In this document: in pieces, positions 24,105 to 32,833 of the stretch
Layout: each line of letters starts with the position of its first letter
Position numbering within the stretch: the stretch's first letter is position 1
Origin: AWTP1-13 sp963827545
GTDB taxonomy: Bacteria; Pseudomonadota; Alphaproteobacteria; Rhizobiales; Hyphomicrobiaceae
Direction of reading: 5' to 3'
Length of the DNA: 64,000 nt
Assembly (NCBI GenBank): GCA_963827545.1
Contig: CAWHBI010000001.1
Location: 1-64,000 of the forward strand
Notes under the pieces: model-generated
The model's input: the letters and a program-made list of their open reading frames with translations, nothing else
What the model was told of the DNA's origin: nothing
Database searches by the model: none
Made by a program: the position numbers and the translations under genes

Positions 24105-25085
24105 CTAGCGCGCCCTTGCCGCTGTGACCCGGTCCGGCAGGTCGAGGCCGACGCCGACGAGGTGGCCGAACAGATCATAAAGCCGCTGCACGTCGGCCCG
24201 CGGCAGGGGCGGGCGCAGGATCGAGGCGATGTTGGCGCGCAGGTGGTCGATGCTGCCGGTGCCGAACAGCACCACGTCGATGCCGGGCTCGTGCCGGGCA
24301 AAGCGGTAGGCGGCATCGACGACGCTCTCGGCCCCGCCTTCGTGCACCAGGAAGTCCAGCGGACCTTTTGCCTCGGCCAGTGCACGGGGGAGCTTTCCCT
24401 CGGCGGCAAGCTCCGCGATGCTGCTCTGCAGCAGCCCCGGCTTGCTGAAGATGTTGCGCACCGCGAACATGCACAGCGTGCCGACCTTGTTGGCGCGCGT
24501 GCGCTCCAGCAGGTGCTTGCGCGCGTTCTGGTGCAGCATGTGGAACGCCAGCATGAACACTTCCCACACCGGCTCCTCCACGGCGCGGGCCAGCATCGTG
24601 TGCTCGGGGTCGCGCGGACCGGTCTCGGAGACGGCCAGGTGGCGCAGCTTGCCCTTCTCCTTCTCGCGCAGGAGCGTGGGGACGATCTCGGCCATCGCGC
24701 GATCGTAGGCGCCGGGCCACAGCCCATGCAGGTGGAAGACGTCGACATAGTCGGTGTCGAGGTTGCGCAGCGAGGTTTCCAGATTGGCGACGACATCGGC
24801 CGCCGAAAACGGCCTCGAGCCGTCGAGACGATTGATGTGGCTCTTGGTGGAGATCACCACGCTGTCGCGCGGCCGGCCTTTGATGGCCTTGCCGACCACG
24901 CCCTCCGTCTCGTAGGCGATCGCCGTGTCGAGGAAGTTGACGCCGAGGTCGATCGCCTCGCGCACCAGCGCAATCGACTGCGCCTCGGTGAGCCCCGTGC
25001 CCAGCCCGATGCGGCTGTTGCCGCCGCAGCCGAGGCCGGCGACGCTGACCTTGAGCCCCGTCTTGCCGAGCGTCGTGTAATGCAT
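24105..25085 (-). CDS. Aldo/keto reductase
   Basis: A NAD(P)H-dependent oxidoreductase with a TIM-barrel fold, 326 residues, starting at ATG 25085 (MHYTTLGKTGLKVSVAGLG). The catalytic tetrad is present: Asp53 and Tyr58 (FLDTAIAYETEG), Lys81 (STKSHIN) and His120 (DVFHLHGL). The cofactor-binding C-terminal region reads DVVLFGTGSIDHLRANI. The substrate is unknown; this subgroup often acts on small aldehydes or sugars. It is convergent with the Bug receptor across the parS site. No operon partner is evident. Confidence 0.92.
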   Translation of the reverse strand: MHYTTLGKTGLKVSVAGLGCGGNSRIGLGTGLTEAQSIALVREAIDLGVNFLDTAIAYETEGVVGKAIKGRPRDSVVISTKSHINRLDGSRPFSAADVVANLETSLRNLDTDYVDVFHLHGLWPGAYDRAMAEIVPTLLREKEKGKLRHLAVSETGPRDPEHTMLARAVEEPVWEVFMLAFHMLHQNARKHLLERTRANKVGTLCMFAVRNIFSKPGLLQSSIAELAAEGKLPRALAEAKGPLDFLVHEGGAESVVDAAYRFARHEPGIDVVLFGTGSIDHLRANIASILRPPLPRADVQRLYDLFGHLVGVGLDLPDRVTAARAR

Positions 25086-25328
25086 CGATGCCTCCGGAAG
25101 TGCCCGCCGTCGAGATACGCACTACGGCATGGGCATGCGGTTGATGCAACTCCGCGCGAGGCCGGGCAGGTCTGCAAAGTTGGGGCTAACCGATGCGGTG
25201 GCTCAACCCGACGCTTCCTTGGGTGTGCGTCCGCCTCCAGCCCTATTGTTGGTTTCACAGGGGGGTAATGTGATGGCAGTGGTGGCTGAGAATGGCGCTG
25301 GAACTCATTGGGCGGGTAACCGCAGCGT

Positions 25329-25763
25329 ATGCCGATCAATCTCAGATACGACCTGCGGTTCCGGTTCGACCGGACATTGGCCCTTCGATTGGAGGCAGCA
25401 TGGCGCAAAGTCGATCGAATGGGGGAATTGGCCGTCAAGCCGACGTGGTGGGATGCGTTCCATGCCAATCGCATGAAGCGAAGCTTCATCCGGCATCGCC
25501 TGATGTATCGCATCAAAGCCAGAGTCCATGTCGCCTATACACATGTGGCAGCCATCCTCGAGGGAGGGGCGAACGCCGGGGAGGGGGCGCTCATCTTTCT
25601 GCCGTTCTACGTGCTGGCCTGGCTCATTGCGCCGAGGCCCTTCCCGCGGCCGCCTGAAGTACTCGGAGAATACGACGCGTTTCTATTGAGGTGTGAGATC
25701 GAAGACTTGCAGGACGAGCTGCAAAGGCGCGTCGACAAACGCAAGGGCAAGCACGCGACCTGA
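25329..25763 (+). CDS. Protein of unknown function with a hydrophobic segment
   Basis: A 144-residue basic protein that I do not recognise. The N-terminal half is rich in arginine and aromatic residues (INLRYDLRFRFDRTLALRLE, KPTWWDAFHANRMKRSFIRH). A hydrophobic stretch EGALIFLPFYVLAWLIA (about 94-110) could be one membrane helix, followed by an acidic/basic helical tail (CEIEDLQDELQRRVDKRKGK) with coiled-coil character. ATG 25329 has only a weak GGGCGG upstream. A family B repeat follows the stop. Confidence 0.6.
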   Translation: MPINLRYDLRFRFDRTLALRLEAAWRKVDRMGELAVKPTWWDAFHANRMKRSFIRHRLMYRIKARVHVAYTHVAAILEGGANAGEGALIFLPFYVLAWLIAPRPFPRPPEVLGEYDAFLLRCEIEDLQDELQRRVDKRKGKHAT

Positions 25764-25783
25764 CTGTCATCGGCAGCCCTGCC

Positions 25784-25933
25784 TAGAGCAAGATCGTTTC
25801 TGATCGAAGCGCTTCGCTTCGATCATGGAACGTGAATCTTGCTCTCGAGTTCATGAATAGAGCAGGATTCACGCTTCGGCCGCCACGTTGCAGCTGAGGC
25901 AAAGTGATTCAATCCGAAGCGATCCTGCTCTAG
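25784..25933. repeat. Family B palindromic repeat, copy 1 (two modules)
   Basis: Module 1 (25784-25850) runs CTAGAGCAAGATCG to CTTGCTCTCGAG and contains a perfect GATCGAAGCG/CGCTTCGATC stem. Module 2 (25859-25933) runs TAGAGCAGGATTCACGCTTC to GAAGCGATCCTGCTCTAG. The right terminal CTAG forms the stop codon of the leftward HxlR gene. Inverted modules recur at 31842-31996, and a half copy at 45545. Confidence 0.88.
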
Positions 25934-26265
25934 CGCCTCTTTCGCTCGAACAGCCTCGCCCAGTCGTCGGCCCAGACGTGGAGCGGCAGGAAGGCTTCGA
26001 GCAGTTTCTTGCCGTGGACGGTGAGGCCGTAGCCTCCGGGGCCATGCTCGACGAGTTGTGCTTCGCGCAATTCCTTGAGCCGCACATTGAGCACGCTGGG
26101 GTTGGTCTGGGCCGCCTCCTGCAGGCCCCTGAAAGTGAGGCTGCGATCCCTGAGCTCCCATAGGATGCGTCCTGCCATGCGCCGGCCCAGCAGATCGAGC
26201 AGCGCCATGATCGGACGCCCGGTGGCAGACCCGCGCACGCGCCGTTTGGGTAACGGAGTGACCAT
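25930..26265 (-). CDS. HxlR-family transcriptional regulator
   Basis: A winged-helix regulator of 111 residues. ATG 26265 (MVTPLPKRRVRGS) is chosen because the upstream extension would translate the operator. The HxlR core is clear: LLGRRMAGRILWELRDRSL, FRGLQEAAQTNPSVLNVRLK (recognition helix region), and the wing VEHGPGGYGLTVHGKKLLEA. It is divergent from the AhpD-like gene at 26331. Two matching dyads lie in the 65-base gap, one overlapping this start and one abutting the partner's ribosome site, so it likely represses both. Its stop codon TAG is supplied by a family B repeat. Confidence 0.9.
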   Translation of the reverse strand: MVTPLPKRRVRGSATGRPIMALLDLLGRRMAGRILWELRDRSLTFRGLQEAAQTNPSVLNVRLKELREAQLVEHGPGGYGLTVHGKKLLEAFLPLHVWADDWARLFERKRR

Positions 26266-26318
26266 GCTATTATTTCCGTAGCATAGAGGCAATGCCCGTG
26301 CTAAGGAAAACATAGCAC
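26264..26318. promoter_or_regulatory. Twin operator dyads between the HxlR regulator and the AhpD-like gene
   Basis: Site 1 (26264-26284): ATGCTA-N9-TAGCAT, overlapping the regulator start codon. Site 2 (26298-26318): GTGCTA-N9-TAGCAC, ending at the AGGAGG of the partner gene. Written in the same sense, both read TGCTAT-NN-TTTCC-N-TAGCA; centres are 34 bases apart (about three helical turns). This fits cooperative binding of two regulator dimers. Confidence 0.7.
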
Positions 26319-26330
26319 AGGAGGCCGTTC

Positions 26331-26882
26331 ATGTCCGCATCGCCGCGCATCGCTCCCGCTGCCCCTCCTTATCCAGCAGAGATTCAAGCCCGCTTCGACG
26401 CGCTGATGCCGCCCGGCGTCGAGCCGCTCGTGCTCTTCCGCGTGCTCGCCCGCGACCAGCGCCTGTTCCAGCGCTTCATGGGCGGCGGCCTGCTCGACCG
26501 CGGCCACCTGACGCTGCGCCAGCGCGAGATCGTCATCCACCGCGTGACCGCCCAATGCCGCTCCGAGTACGAATGGGGTGTGCATGTCGCGTTCTTCGCC
26601 AAGCGCGCGGGCCTCGATGCTGAGCAGCTGCGCTCGACCGTGCACGGCGGCGCGGGCGACGCCTGCTGGAGCGCCGAGGATGCGCTTCTGATCCGCTTCT
26701 GCGATGGCCTGCAGGCGCAATGCAGAGTGGAGGACGCGCTGTGGGGTGAGCTGCGCGCCGCCTTCAGCGAGGAAGCCATCCTCGAGCTGCTGCTGCTCGC
26801 CGGCTTCTACCGCACGGTGTCGTATCTCACCAACGCGCTGCAGCTGCCGCTCGAGCCGTTCGCGGCGCGCTTCCCGGCGTGA
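26331..26882 (+). CDS. AhpD-like / carboxymuconolactone decarboxylase family protein
   Basis: An all-helical protein of 183 residues. ATG 26331 follows AGGAGG at 26319-26324. The core LTLRQREIVIHRVTAQC and CRSEYEWGVHVAFFAKRAG matches the family motif in which Glu, Cys and His form a proton-relay or redox centre; only one cysteine is present instead of the AhpD CxxC, so peroxidase-reductant activity is not assured. It is divergently paired with the HxlR regulator, an arrangement usual for stress- or xenobiotic-induced enzymes. Confidence 0.88.
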   Translation: MSASPRIAPAAPPYPAEIQARFDALMPPGVEPLVLFRVLARDQRLFQRFMGGGLLDRGHLTLRQREIVIHRVTAQCRSEYEWGVHVAFFAKRAGLDAEQLRSTVHGGAGDACWSAEDALLIRFCDGLQAQCRVEDALWGELRAAFSEEAILELLLLAGFYRTVSYLTNALQLPLEPFAARFPA

Positions 26883-26892
26883 GGTGGGGTCT

Positions 26893-27033
26893 CCCTCTCC
26901 CCGTCTTCACGGGGAGAGGGTCGGGGTGAGGGGCGGTTCCAGACTCCGCGCACAACTTTGTGCCGCCCCTCACCTCATGCCGGAGGCATGGCTTCGCCAT
27001 GACCCTCTCCCCACGGAAGAGTGGGGAGAGGGG
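26893..27033. repeat. Family A palindromic repeat, copy 3
   Basis: Same modules as the copy at 4090 but in the opposite orientation: CCCTCTCCCCGT hairpin, GTGAGGGGCGG...CCGCCCCTCAC, CATGCCGGAGGCATG, ATGGC-TTC-GCCAT, and a last CCCTCTCCCCAC hairpin. It fills the gap between two convergent genes (stops at 26882 and 27037), so it probably works as a bidirectional terminator. Confidence 0.9.
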
Positions 27034-27036
27034 ATA

Positions 27037-27684
<648 letters not shown>

Positions 27685-27717
27685 GGTCGTCAGCCTCTCA
27701 AAAAATGTGTGCCGGCG

Positions 27718-28221
27718 CTACGACGGCTTCTTCTCGGGGATGAACTTCATGGCCACGCCGTTCATGCAGTAGCGCAGGCCCGTGGGCTTGGGTCCATCAT
27801 CGAACACGTGGCCCAGATGTCCGCCGCAACGCCGGCAATGCACCTCCGTGCGCACCATGAACAGGCTGCGGTCAGAGGTGGTGCCGATGGCGTTGTCGAG
27901 AGGGGCGTAGAAGCTCGGCCAGCCGGTGCCGCTGTCGTACTTGGTGGTGGAGGAGAACAGCGGCAGCTCGCAGCCCGCGCACAGGTAGGTGCCGGCGCTG
28001 TACTCCTTGTCGAGCGGGCTGGTGAAGGCGCGCTCCGTGCCGTGGCCGCGCAGCACGTAGAACTGCTGTGGCGAAAGAATCTTGCGCCAGTCCGCGTCGG
28101 TCTTGGTAACCTCGAACGTCTTGGCCTGCTTGGGATCTGCGCCGGCCAGCCTCGGCCGCAGGAACGCGGCGAGCGCGCCCAGGGACACTCCCGCACGCAG
28201 CAGATTGCGGCGGTTGAGCAT
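27718..28221 (-). CDS. msrB: Peptide-methionine (R)-S-oxide reductase, Tat-exported
   Basis: Repairs the R-epimer of methionine sulfoxide. The protein has 167 residues; ATG 28221 follows GGGAGG. The N-terminus NRRNLLRAGVSLGALAAF is a twin-arginine signal, implying export of the folded zinc protein. Zinc ligands are Cys81/Cys84 and Cys129/Cys132, and the catalytic residue is Cys152 in RYCMNGVAMKF; GTGWPSFYAPL and GHLGHVFDDGPKPTG are family hallmarks. It is the first gene of a two-gene operon with msrA. The longer open frame upstream has no family similarity. Confidence 0.95.
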   Translation of the reverse strand: MLNRRNLLRAGVSLGALAAFLRPRLAGADPKQAKTFEVTKTDADWRKILSPQQFYVLRGHGTERAFTSPLDKEYSAGTYLCAGCELPLFSSTTKYDSGTGWPSFYAPLDNAIGTTSDRSLFMVRTEVHCRRCGGHLGHVFDDGPKPTGLRYCMNGVAMKFIPEKKPS

Positions 28222-28348
28222 GACGGATTGCCTCCCTTTGTATTTGTGGCCATGCCTTTGGGGAAAGGTGGCCCTTTCAGGTTTCCGATATAGGCCATGG
28301 CGGGCGCGCGCGCGAAGCGCATTCCGTTCACGGGCGATCAAGACTGCG

Positions 28349-29596
28349 TCAGGCTGTCACGCCGGTTACGCCATTCTGCCGCCGGGTCCTGCGATCCTCG
28401 AAGACGGCAAACAGGGCCGTGATCACCATGAACACGACGGCGGTGCCGAAGATCCAGCGCGGCGCGCCGTTGTCCATCAACCAGCCGAACAGCATCGGTC
28501 CGACGATACCGCCGATGTTGAATCCGGTCGAGACGATGCCAAACACGCGGCCAGCCGAGCCCGGAGGCGCCGCCTTGCGCACCAGCATGTCGCGCGAGGG
28601 CTGGATGATGCCGAACAGGAAGCCCGTGAGCCCCATCGCCCCCACCAGCACCGGCACCGGCAGGGTGAGCGTCGCAACAGCAAGCGCGGCCACGGCGGAG
28701 AGGGCGAACCCGGCAGCGGCAACGTCCCCATGGCGCCGGGTCTTATCGGCCAACACGCCGCCGACCAGGACGCCGAGTGCCGAGGCTGCCAGGTAGGCGG
28801 TGAGGGCGGCGGTGGCCGCCGGCAGCGAGACGCCATGGCCGGCCATCAGCGCCACGATGGAGAAGCTGTACATCGCGCTGTGCGACAGGGCGAGGAGGGT
28901 GAAGAACGCCGTCAGCCCGAGCACCGTCGGCGTGAGGATGCCGGCGATGCCGGCGTCGACGTTGCGCATGGTACGGCCGGACCGCGCCCGCTCGCCCGCG
29001 TGTTGCCGGCCCGGGACGAGGAAGACTACGGCGGCCGTGATCCAGGCGAAAAGGCCCGCAAATACCAGCGAGGAGCTGAGACCGCCCACCGCTGCAATTC
29101 CGAGCAGCAGGGGAGGGGCGATGGCGCCGCCGACGAAGCCCGCGAACGTGTGAACGGAGAATGCCCTGCCGATGCGGTCCTCCGAGATGTTGTCGGTCAA
29201 AATCGAGTAGTCGGCGGGGTGGTAGACGCAGTTGGCGAGGCCAATCAGAACCGCTGTTACGATCAGCCAGCCGTAGGAGCCCGTGACGCTGAGCAGCAGG
29301 AATGCCAAGCCGCCGAGCAACAGGCCGGTGACGAGAATGGGTCTGGCGCCGATGCGATCCACGACGAAGCCCATTGGCGCCTGGGTGAGGCCAGACACGA
29401 TGTTGTAGGTGGTGAGCGCCAAGCCCAGCTCGAAGAAGCCGACGTTCATGTGCTCCTTCAGCAGCGGCAGCAGGACGGGCAGCACCATGATGTGCAGATG
29501 GCTGATGAGGTGCGCGCCTGACACCACGACCAGCGTCTGCAGCTCGCCCGCTGCCAGCCATGCAGCGCGCGCCCGCGCCGAGGTATCGGTGGCCAT
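28349..29596 (-). CDS. Major facilitator superfamily transporter
   Basis: An inner-membrane carrier of 415 residues with twelve predicted helices. The loop between helices 2 and 3 reads PMGFVVDRIGARPILVTG, the MFS motif A variant, and GVLADKTRRHGD repeats it in the second half. NCVYHPADYSILTDN (helix 4-5 region) resembles the fosmidomycin-resistance/NarK-like branch. It starts at ATG 29596 with a weak ribosome site. The substrate is not predictable; it could be a drug exporter or a small-acid carrier. It stands alone upstream of the msr operon. Confidence 0.88.
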   Translation of the reverse strand: MATDTSARARAAWLAAGELQTLVVVSGAHLISHLHIMVLPVLLPLLKEHMNVGFFELGLALTTYNIVSGLTQAPMGFVVDRIGARPILVTGLLLGGLAFLLLSVTGSYGWLIVTAVLIGLANCVYHPADYSILTDNISEDRIGRAFSVHTFAGFVGGAIAPPLLLGIAAVGGLSSSLVFAGLFAWITAAVVFLVPGRQHAGERARSGRTMRNVDAGIAGILTPTVLGLTAFFTLLALSHSAMYSFSIVALMAGHGVSLPAATAALTAYLAASALGVLVGGVLADKTRRHGDVAAAGFALSAVAALAVATLTLPVPVLVGAMGLTGFLFGIIQPSRDMLVRKAAPPGSAGRVFGIVSTGFNIGGIVGPMLFGWLMDNGAPRWIFGTAVVFMVITALFAVFEDRRTRRQNGVTGVTA

Positions 29597-29843
29597 TGAA
29601 CCCGCAATCTGCCCGGCATTTCCCCGGCCTGCGTATCACACAGCGGGTTCCCGCAGCTATGCCAACGACGACGGGCTGGCCTGCCGGGTCTCCGGTCGAG
29701 GCGCGACAGGCGTGTTGCAATGCGGAAGCGGCGGACGGACCGATATGCTTTCCAGGCGGAACCAGCTGCGAAATTTGCGATGGAGAATCGTTGTAGACAA
29801 CGCTCATACATCTGCGAAAATTGCCGCCAGACGGAAGGGGCGA

Positions 29844-29912
29844 GTGATCCGCAAGAGCGAGCAGCTGCAACACCTCTCCCAGCAGTTCAAGGACAAGTTT
29901 GGGGGGGACTAG
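29844..29912 (+). CDS. Possible 22-residue leader peptide
   Basis: A GTG-started frame preceded by GGAAGGGG reads (M)IRKSEQLQHLSQQFKDKFGG and D, with strongly coding-like codons. Its TAG stop directly precedes the ATG of the SGNH hydrolase at 29913, and the hydrolase ribosome site lies inside it. It may be a translationally coupled leader. It is too short for confident calling. Confidence 0.35.
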   Translation: MIRKSEQLQHLSQQFKDKFGGD

Positions 29913-31011
29913 ATGCGCCCGGCCTTCAAGTTCGTCGCGATCAATGCGATCATTGTGTTTGTTGTTTTCAATGTCGTTATCTGGGGCATCTGCCTCGCGA
30001 CCAGCGTTTACACTGCATTGAGCTCAGGCGCCAAGACGGAGATCGCCGTCAACGCGCGCAGGAAGGCTGCTCTGCCCAACTACGCCAACGTCGATTGGGC
30101 ACTGACGCATTTCAAGGAGTTCGCTTCGCTGCAGTCGAGGTATGTCAGCTACCTCGGATGGCGCCGCCTGCCCTTTGAGGGAAAGACCATCTCGATCGGG
30201 GGACACTATGCGCAGCGCCGCACCATCGGGTCCAACGATGCCTCCAAGCCCTCCGTTTACTTCTTCGGCGGTTCAACCATGTGGGGAACGGGAGCAGACG
30301 ACGCCAACACCATTCCATCCCGGTTCGCGCAACTGTCCGGATATCGCGTGGAGAATTTCGGCGAGACTGCCTATACGGCGCATCAGGGCCTGATGATGCT
30401 CATCCGCCTCCTGCAAGACGGCCACCGGCCCGACATCGTCGTGTTCTACGACGGCGCGAACGATGTTGTGCACAAGTGCCGATCAGAGCTCAACGCCTGG
30501 TCTCACGCCCGCGAGCATCAGATGTCATCTGCATTGCAGGCGGGCATCGTATGGAAGGGAATACGGCCTCCAATACATGTTCAGGCCACTGGCGGCGCTC
30601 GCGGGCACCGTCTCCGGCTCTTTTTCCAGGCGCTCGAGGAGCGACGACAGCTTCTTCAGCTGCCACAGCGACACGAAGAAGGCACAACAAATCGCCGACA
30701 ATCTGCTGGAGGACTGGGCGCTGGCGCGCAAGCTGGTCGAAGCTCACAATGGCAAGTTTTTCGGTGTTCTCCAGCCCATTTCCTATTTCAGCGAAACGAA
30801 GGTGGATCACCTCAAGCAGCGGGACACGGAGAGGAAGCAGTTTGCGGCCGTCTATCCCCTCATAAGGCAGAAGATGGCGGAGCAGTCGGACCTCTATGAC
30901 TTCACGGATATGCTGAACAAGCAGGAATACATCTATATCGACTTCTGCCACCTGTCGCCGAACGGGAACCTTTATGTAGCTCAGAAGCTGGTGCAGACGC
31001 TGGTGAAGTGA
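29913..31011 (+). pseudogene. Membrane-anchored SGNH/GDSL hydrolase, one frameshift
   Basis: A cell-envelope esterase/acetylhydrolase-type protein (365 residues if repaired). An N-terminal membrane anchor (IIVFVVFNVVIWGICLA) is followed by the SGNH blocks: FFGGSTMWGTG with the nucleophile serine, DGANDVVHKC with the oxyanion Asn, and the C-terminal DFCHLSPNGN carrying catalytic Asp and His. Near 30558 one surplus G in a GGG run shifts the frame; deleting it joins GIVWK to EYGLQYMFRPLAALAG. All catalytic residues are intact on the two parts, so a sequencing error is plausible. A strong GGGGGGG ribosome site precedes the start. Confidence 0.8.
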
Positions 31012-31033
31012 CGCGCGCACATCGAAGCACGCT

Positions 31034-31110
31034 GGAAAGGGGTCAGACCCCTCGCGCCTACGATTTGTCTCGGCATCGGCGTTGGAGGCGAGGGGTCTGA
31101 CCAGCTGACC
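31034..31110. repeat. Family C repeat, copy 2
   Basis: GGGGTCAGACCCCTCGC (31039-31055) is mirrored by GCGAGGGGTCTGACC (31088-31102), each with the GGTCAGACC core palindrome. It lies between convergent SGNH hydrolase and sfsA, possibly as a shared terminator. Confidence 0.8.
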
Positions 31111-31114
31111 CCAA

Positions 31115-31828
31115 CTAGCCCGAAATCGGCACCGCTCGGTCCACCATGATCTCGTCGGTGCTCATGCAGCAGCGCAGCGCGATGGCCTCGACGCCCGCGG
31201 CCCTGGCCGCATCGAAGGCTTGGCCATAACCAGGATCGATGTCGCGCGCCAGCGCGAGGCGCCGCGCCTCGCTGCGCTGGATCAGGAACACCATCACCGC
31301 GCGATGGCCCAGGCGCACCATGTCGCTCATCTCGGCCAGATGCTTGGCCCCGCGTTCGGTCACCGAATCGGGGAACTCGGCGAGCCCGTGCCGGCGCGAG
31401 AGGTGCACATTCTTCACCTCGACGTAGCAAAGGCCCTTTTTGGCGCATTCCAACAGCAGGTCGATGCGACTGTTCTTGCCGTACTTCACCTCGCGCCTGA
31501 ACGTTTGATAGCCGGCCAGATGCCTGATGCGCTTGCCCGTCACGGCCTCGGCCACCAGCTTGTTGGGGTGGCCCGTGTTGATCCCGACCAGCAATGGGCC
31601 CTGGCCGAGGTCCACTTCTACCAGCTCCCAGGTGAAGCGGTACTTGCGTGTCGGGCTGTCGCTCTCCGACAGCCACACGGCCGAGCCGGGCGCCGTCAGC
31701 CCGATCATCGACCCGGTGTTGGGACAGGTAGCGGTGACGAGCCGCCCGTCGTCGAGCCGGACATCGGCCAGGAACCGCTTGTAGCGCTGGATGAGCGTGC
31801 CACGATGCAGCGGTGAGGGCAGGCGCAT
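31115..31828 (-). CDS. sfsA: SfsA, DNA/RNA nuclease (sugar fermentation stimulation protein)
   Basis: A 237-residue SfsA; the family is about 235. The N-terminal OB-like domain (RGTLIQRYKRFLADVRLDDG, TATCPNTGSMIGL) precedes a restriction-endonuclease-like fold with NSRIDLLLECAKKGLCYVEV, whose Asp, Glu and the following Lys (EVKNVHL) form a PD-(D/E)xK metal site. SfsA proteins bind DNA and have nuclease activity; the physiological role is unsettled. It starts at ATG 31828, just left of a family B repeat that separates it from the rpe stop. Confidence 0.93.
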   Translation of the reverse strand: MRLPSPLHRGTLIQRYKRFLADVRLDDGRLVTATCPNTGSMIGLTAPGSAVWLSESDSPTRKYRFTWELVEVDLGQGPLLVGINTGHPNKLVAEAVTGKRIRHLAGYQTFRREVKYGKNSRIDLLLECAKKGLCYVEVKNVHLSRRHGLAEFPDSVTERGAKHLAEMSDMVRLGHRAVMVFLIQRSEARRLALARDIDPGYGQAFDAARAAGVEAIALRCCMSTDEIMVDRAVPISG

Positions 31829-31841
31829 GGACGAGCCTGAC

Positions 31842-31996
31842 GCTAGAGCAGGATCGCTTCGGATTGAAGCACTTCAACTCCACAATGCACGTATCGGCCG
31901 AAGCGTGAATCCTGCTCTATCACAATTGTTTAGATCGAGATTCACGTTCTCTGATGGAAGCGCATGCGCGCTTCCATCAAAACGATCTCGCTCTAG
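31842..31996. repeat. Family B palindromic repeat, copy 2 (two modules, inverted order)
   Basis: Module 2 (31842-31919) CTAGAGCAGGATCGCTTCGG to GAAGCGTGAATCCTGCTCTA is followed by module 1 (about 31920-31996) with GATGGAAGCGC-ATGC-GCGCTTCCATC. Both ends are CTAG; the right CTAG gives the rpe stop codon. It is the reverse-orientation counterpart of 25784-25933. Confidence 0.88.
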
Positions 31997-32658
31997 GCGG
32001 CAGCCTTCGCTGCGGCTCGGATCGCCGCGATGTTCTCCTGGTACTTGCCGCCCTTGAACACCGCCGAGCCTGCCACCAGCACGTTGGCGCCGGCTCTGGC
32101 GCAGGCGCCCGCTGTATCGGGCGTGACACCGCCGTCGACCTGCAGATGGATCGGTCGTTGGCCGATCATGGCGCGGATGCGGCCGATCTTCTCGGTCATG
32201 GCGGGGATGAAGGCTTGGCCGCCGAAGCCGGGGTTCACGGTCATCACCAGGATCAGGTCGAGGCGGTCGAGCACGTACTGGATCGCGCTCTCGGGCGTCT
32301 GCGGGGTGAGGGAGACGCCCGCCTTCTTGCCCAGCGAGCGGATCAGCTGCAGCGAGCGGTCGAGGTGCGGGCCGGCCTCCGCGTGCACGGTGATGATGTC
32401 GGAGCCGGCTTGCGCGAACGCCTCGATGAAAGCATCGGCCGGCGCAATCATCAGATGCACGTCGAGCACCTTGCTGGTGTGCGGCCGGATCGCTTTCACC
32501 ACTCCCGGACCGATGGTGATGTTGGGCACGAAGTGGCCGTCCATCACGTCCACGTGCACCCAGTCGCAGCCGGCCTTGTCGATGGCGCGCACCTCCTCGC
32601 CGAGCCTCGCGAAGTCGGCGGAGAGGATCGAAGGCGCGATCAGGATGTCGTTGCTCAT
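31993..32658 (-). CDS. rpe: Ribulose-phosphate 3-epimerase
   Basis: Interconverts ribulose 5-phosphate and xylulose 5-phosphate in the pentose phosphate and Calvin pathways. The 221-residue TIM barrel starts at ATG 32658 after GAGGAGAGC. Seen: IAPSILSADFARLGEEV, WVHVDVMDGHFVPNITIGP (metal-binding His/Asp), DVHLMI, TVHAEAG, VNPGFGGQAFI and LQVDGGVTPDTA (catalytic Asp), then the phosphate-binding GSAVFKGG. Its TAG stop is formed by the edge of a family B repeat. A family A repeat lies immediately upstream, between it and rimK. Confidence 0.96.
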   Translation of the reverse strand: MSNDILIAPSILSADFARLGEEVRAIDKAGCDWVHVDVMDGHFVPNITIGPGVVKAIRPHTSKVLDVHLMIAPADAFIEAFAQAGSDIITVHAEAGPHLDRSLQLIRSLGKKAGVSLTPQTPESAIQYVLDRLDLILVMTVNPGFGGQAFIPAMTEKIGRIRAMIGQRPIHLQVDGGVTPDTAGACARAGANVLVAGSAVFKGGKYQENIAAIRAAAKAAA

Positions 32659-32686
32659 GTTGCTCTCCTCGCCGTCGTGCGCGCTC

Positions 32687-32827
32687 CCTCTCCCCGCTAG
32701 CGTCCATGCGGAGCATGGCTTCGCCATGACGAGAGGGTCGGGGTGAGGGGCGGCACAAAGCGCCGACCGAATTTGGGGCCGCCCCTCACCCTAACCCTCT
32801 CCCCACCTGAAGAGCATGGGGAGAGGG
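32687..32827. repeat. Family A palindromic repeat, copy 4
   Basis: CCCTCTCCCCGCTAGCG... with ATGGC-TTC-GCCAT and GTGAGGGGCGGC...GCCGCCCCTCAC arms and a closing CCCTCTCCCC...GGGGAGAGGG hairpin. It lies between two same-strand genes, 6 bases after the rimK stop (transcription right to left) and upstream of rpe. The first hairpin is degenerate. Confidence 0.88.
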
Positions 32828-32833
32828 AATAGC

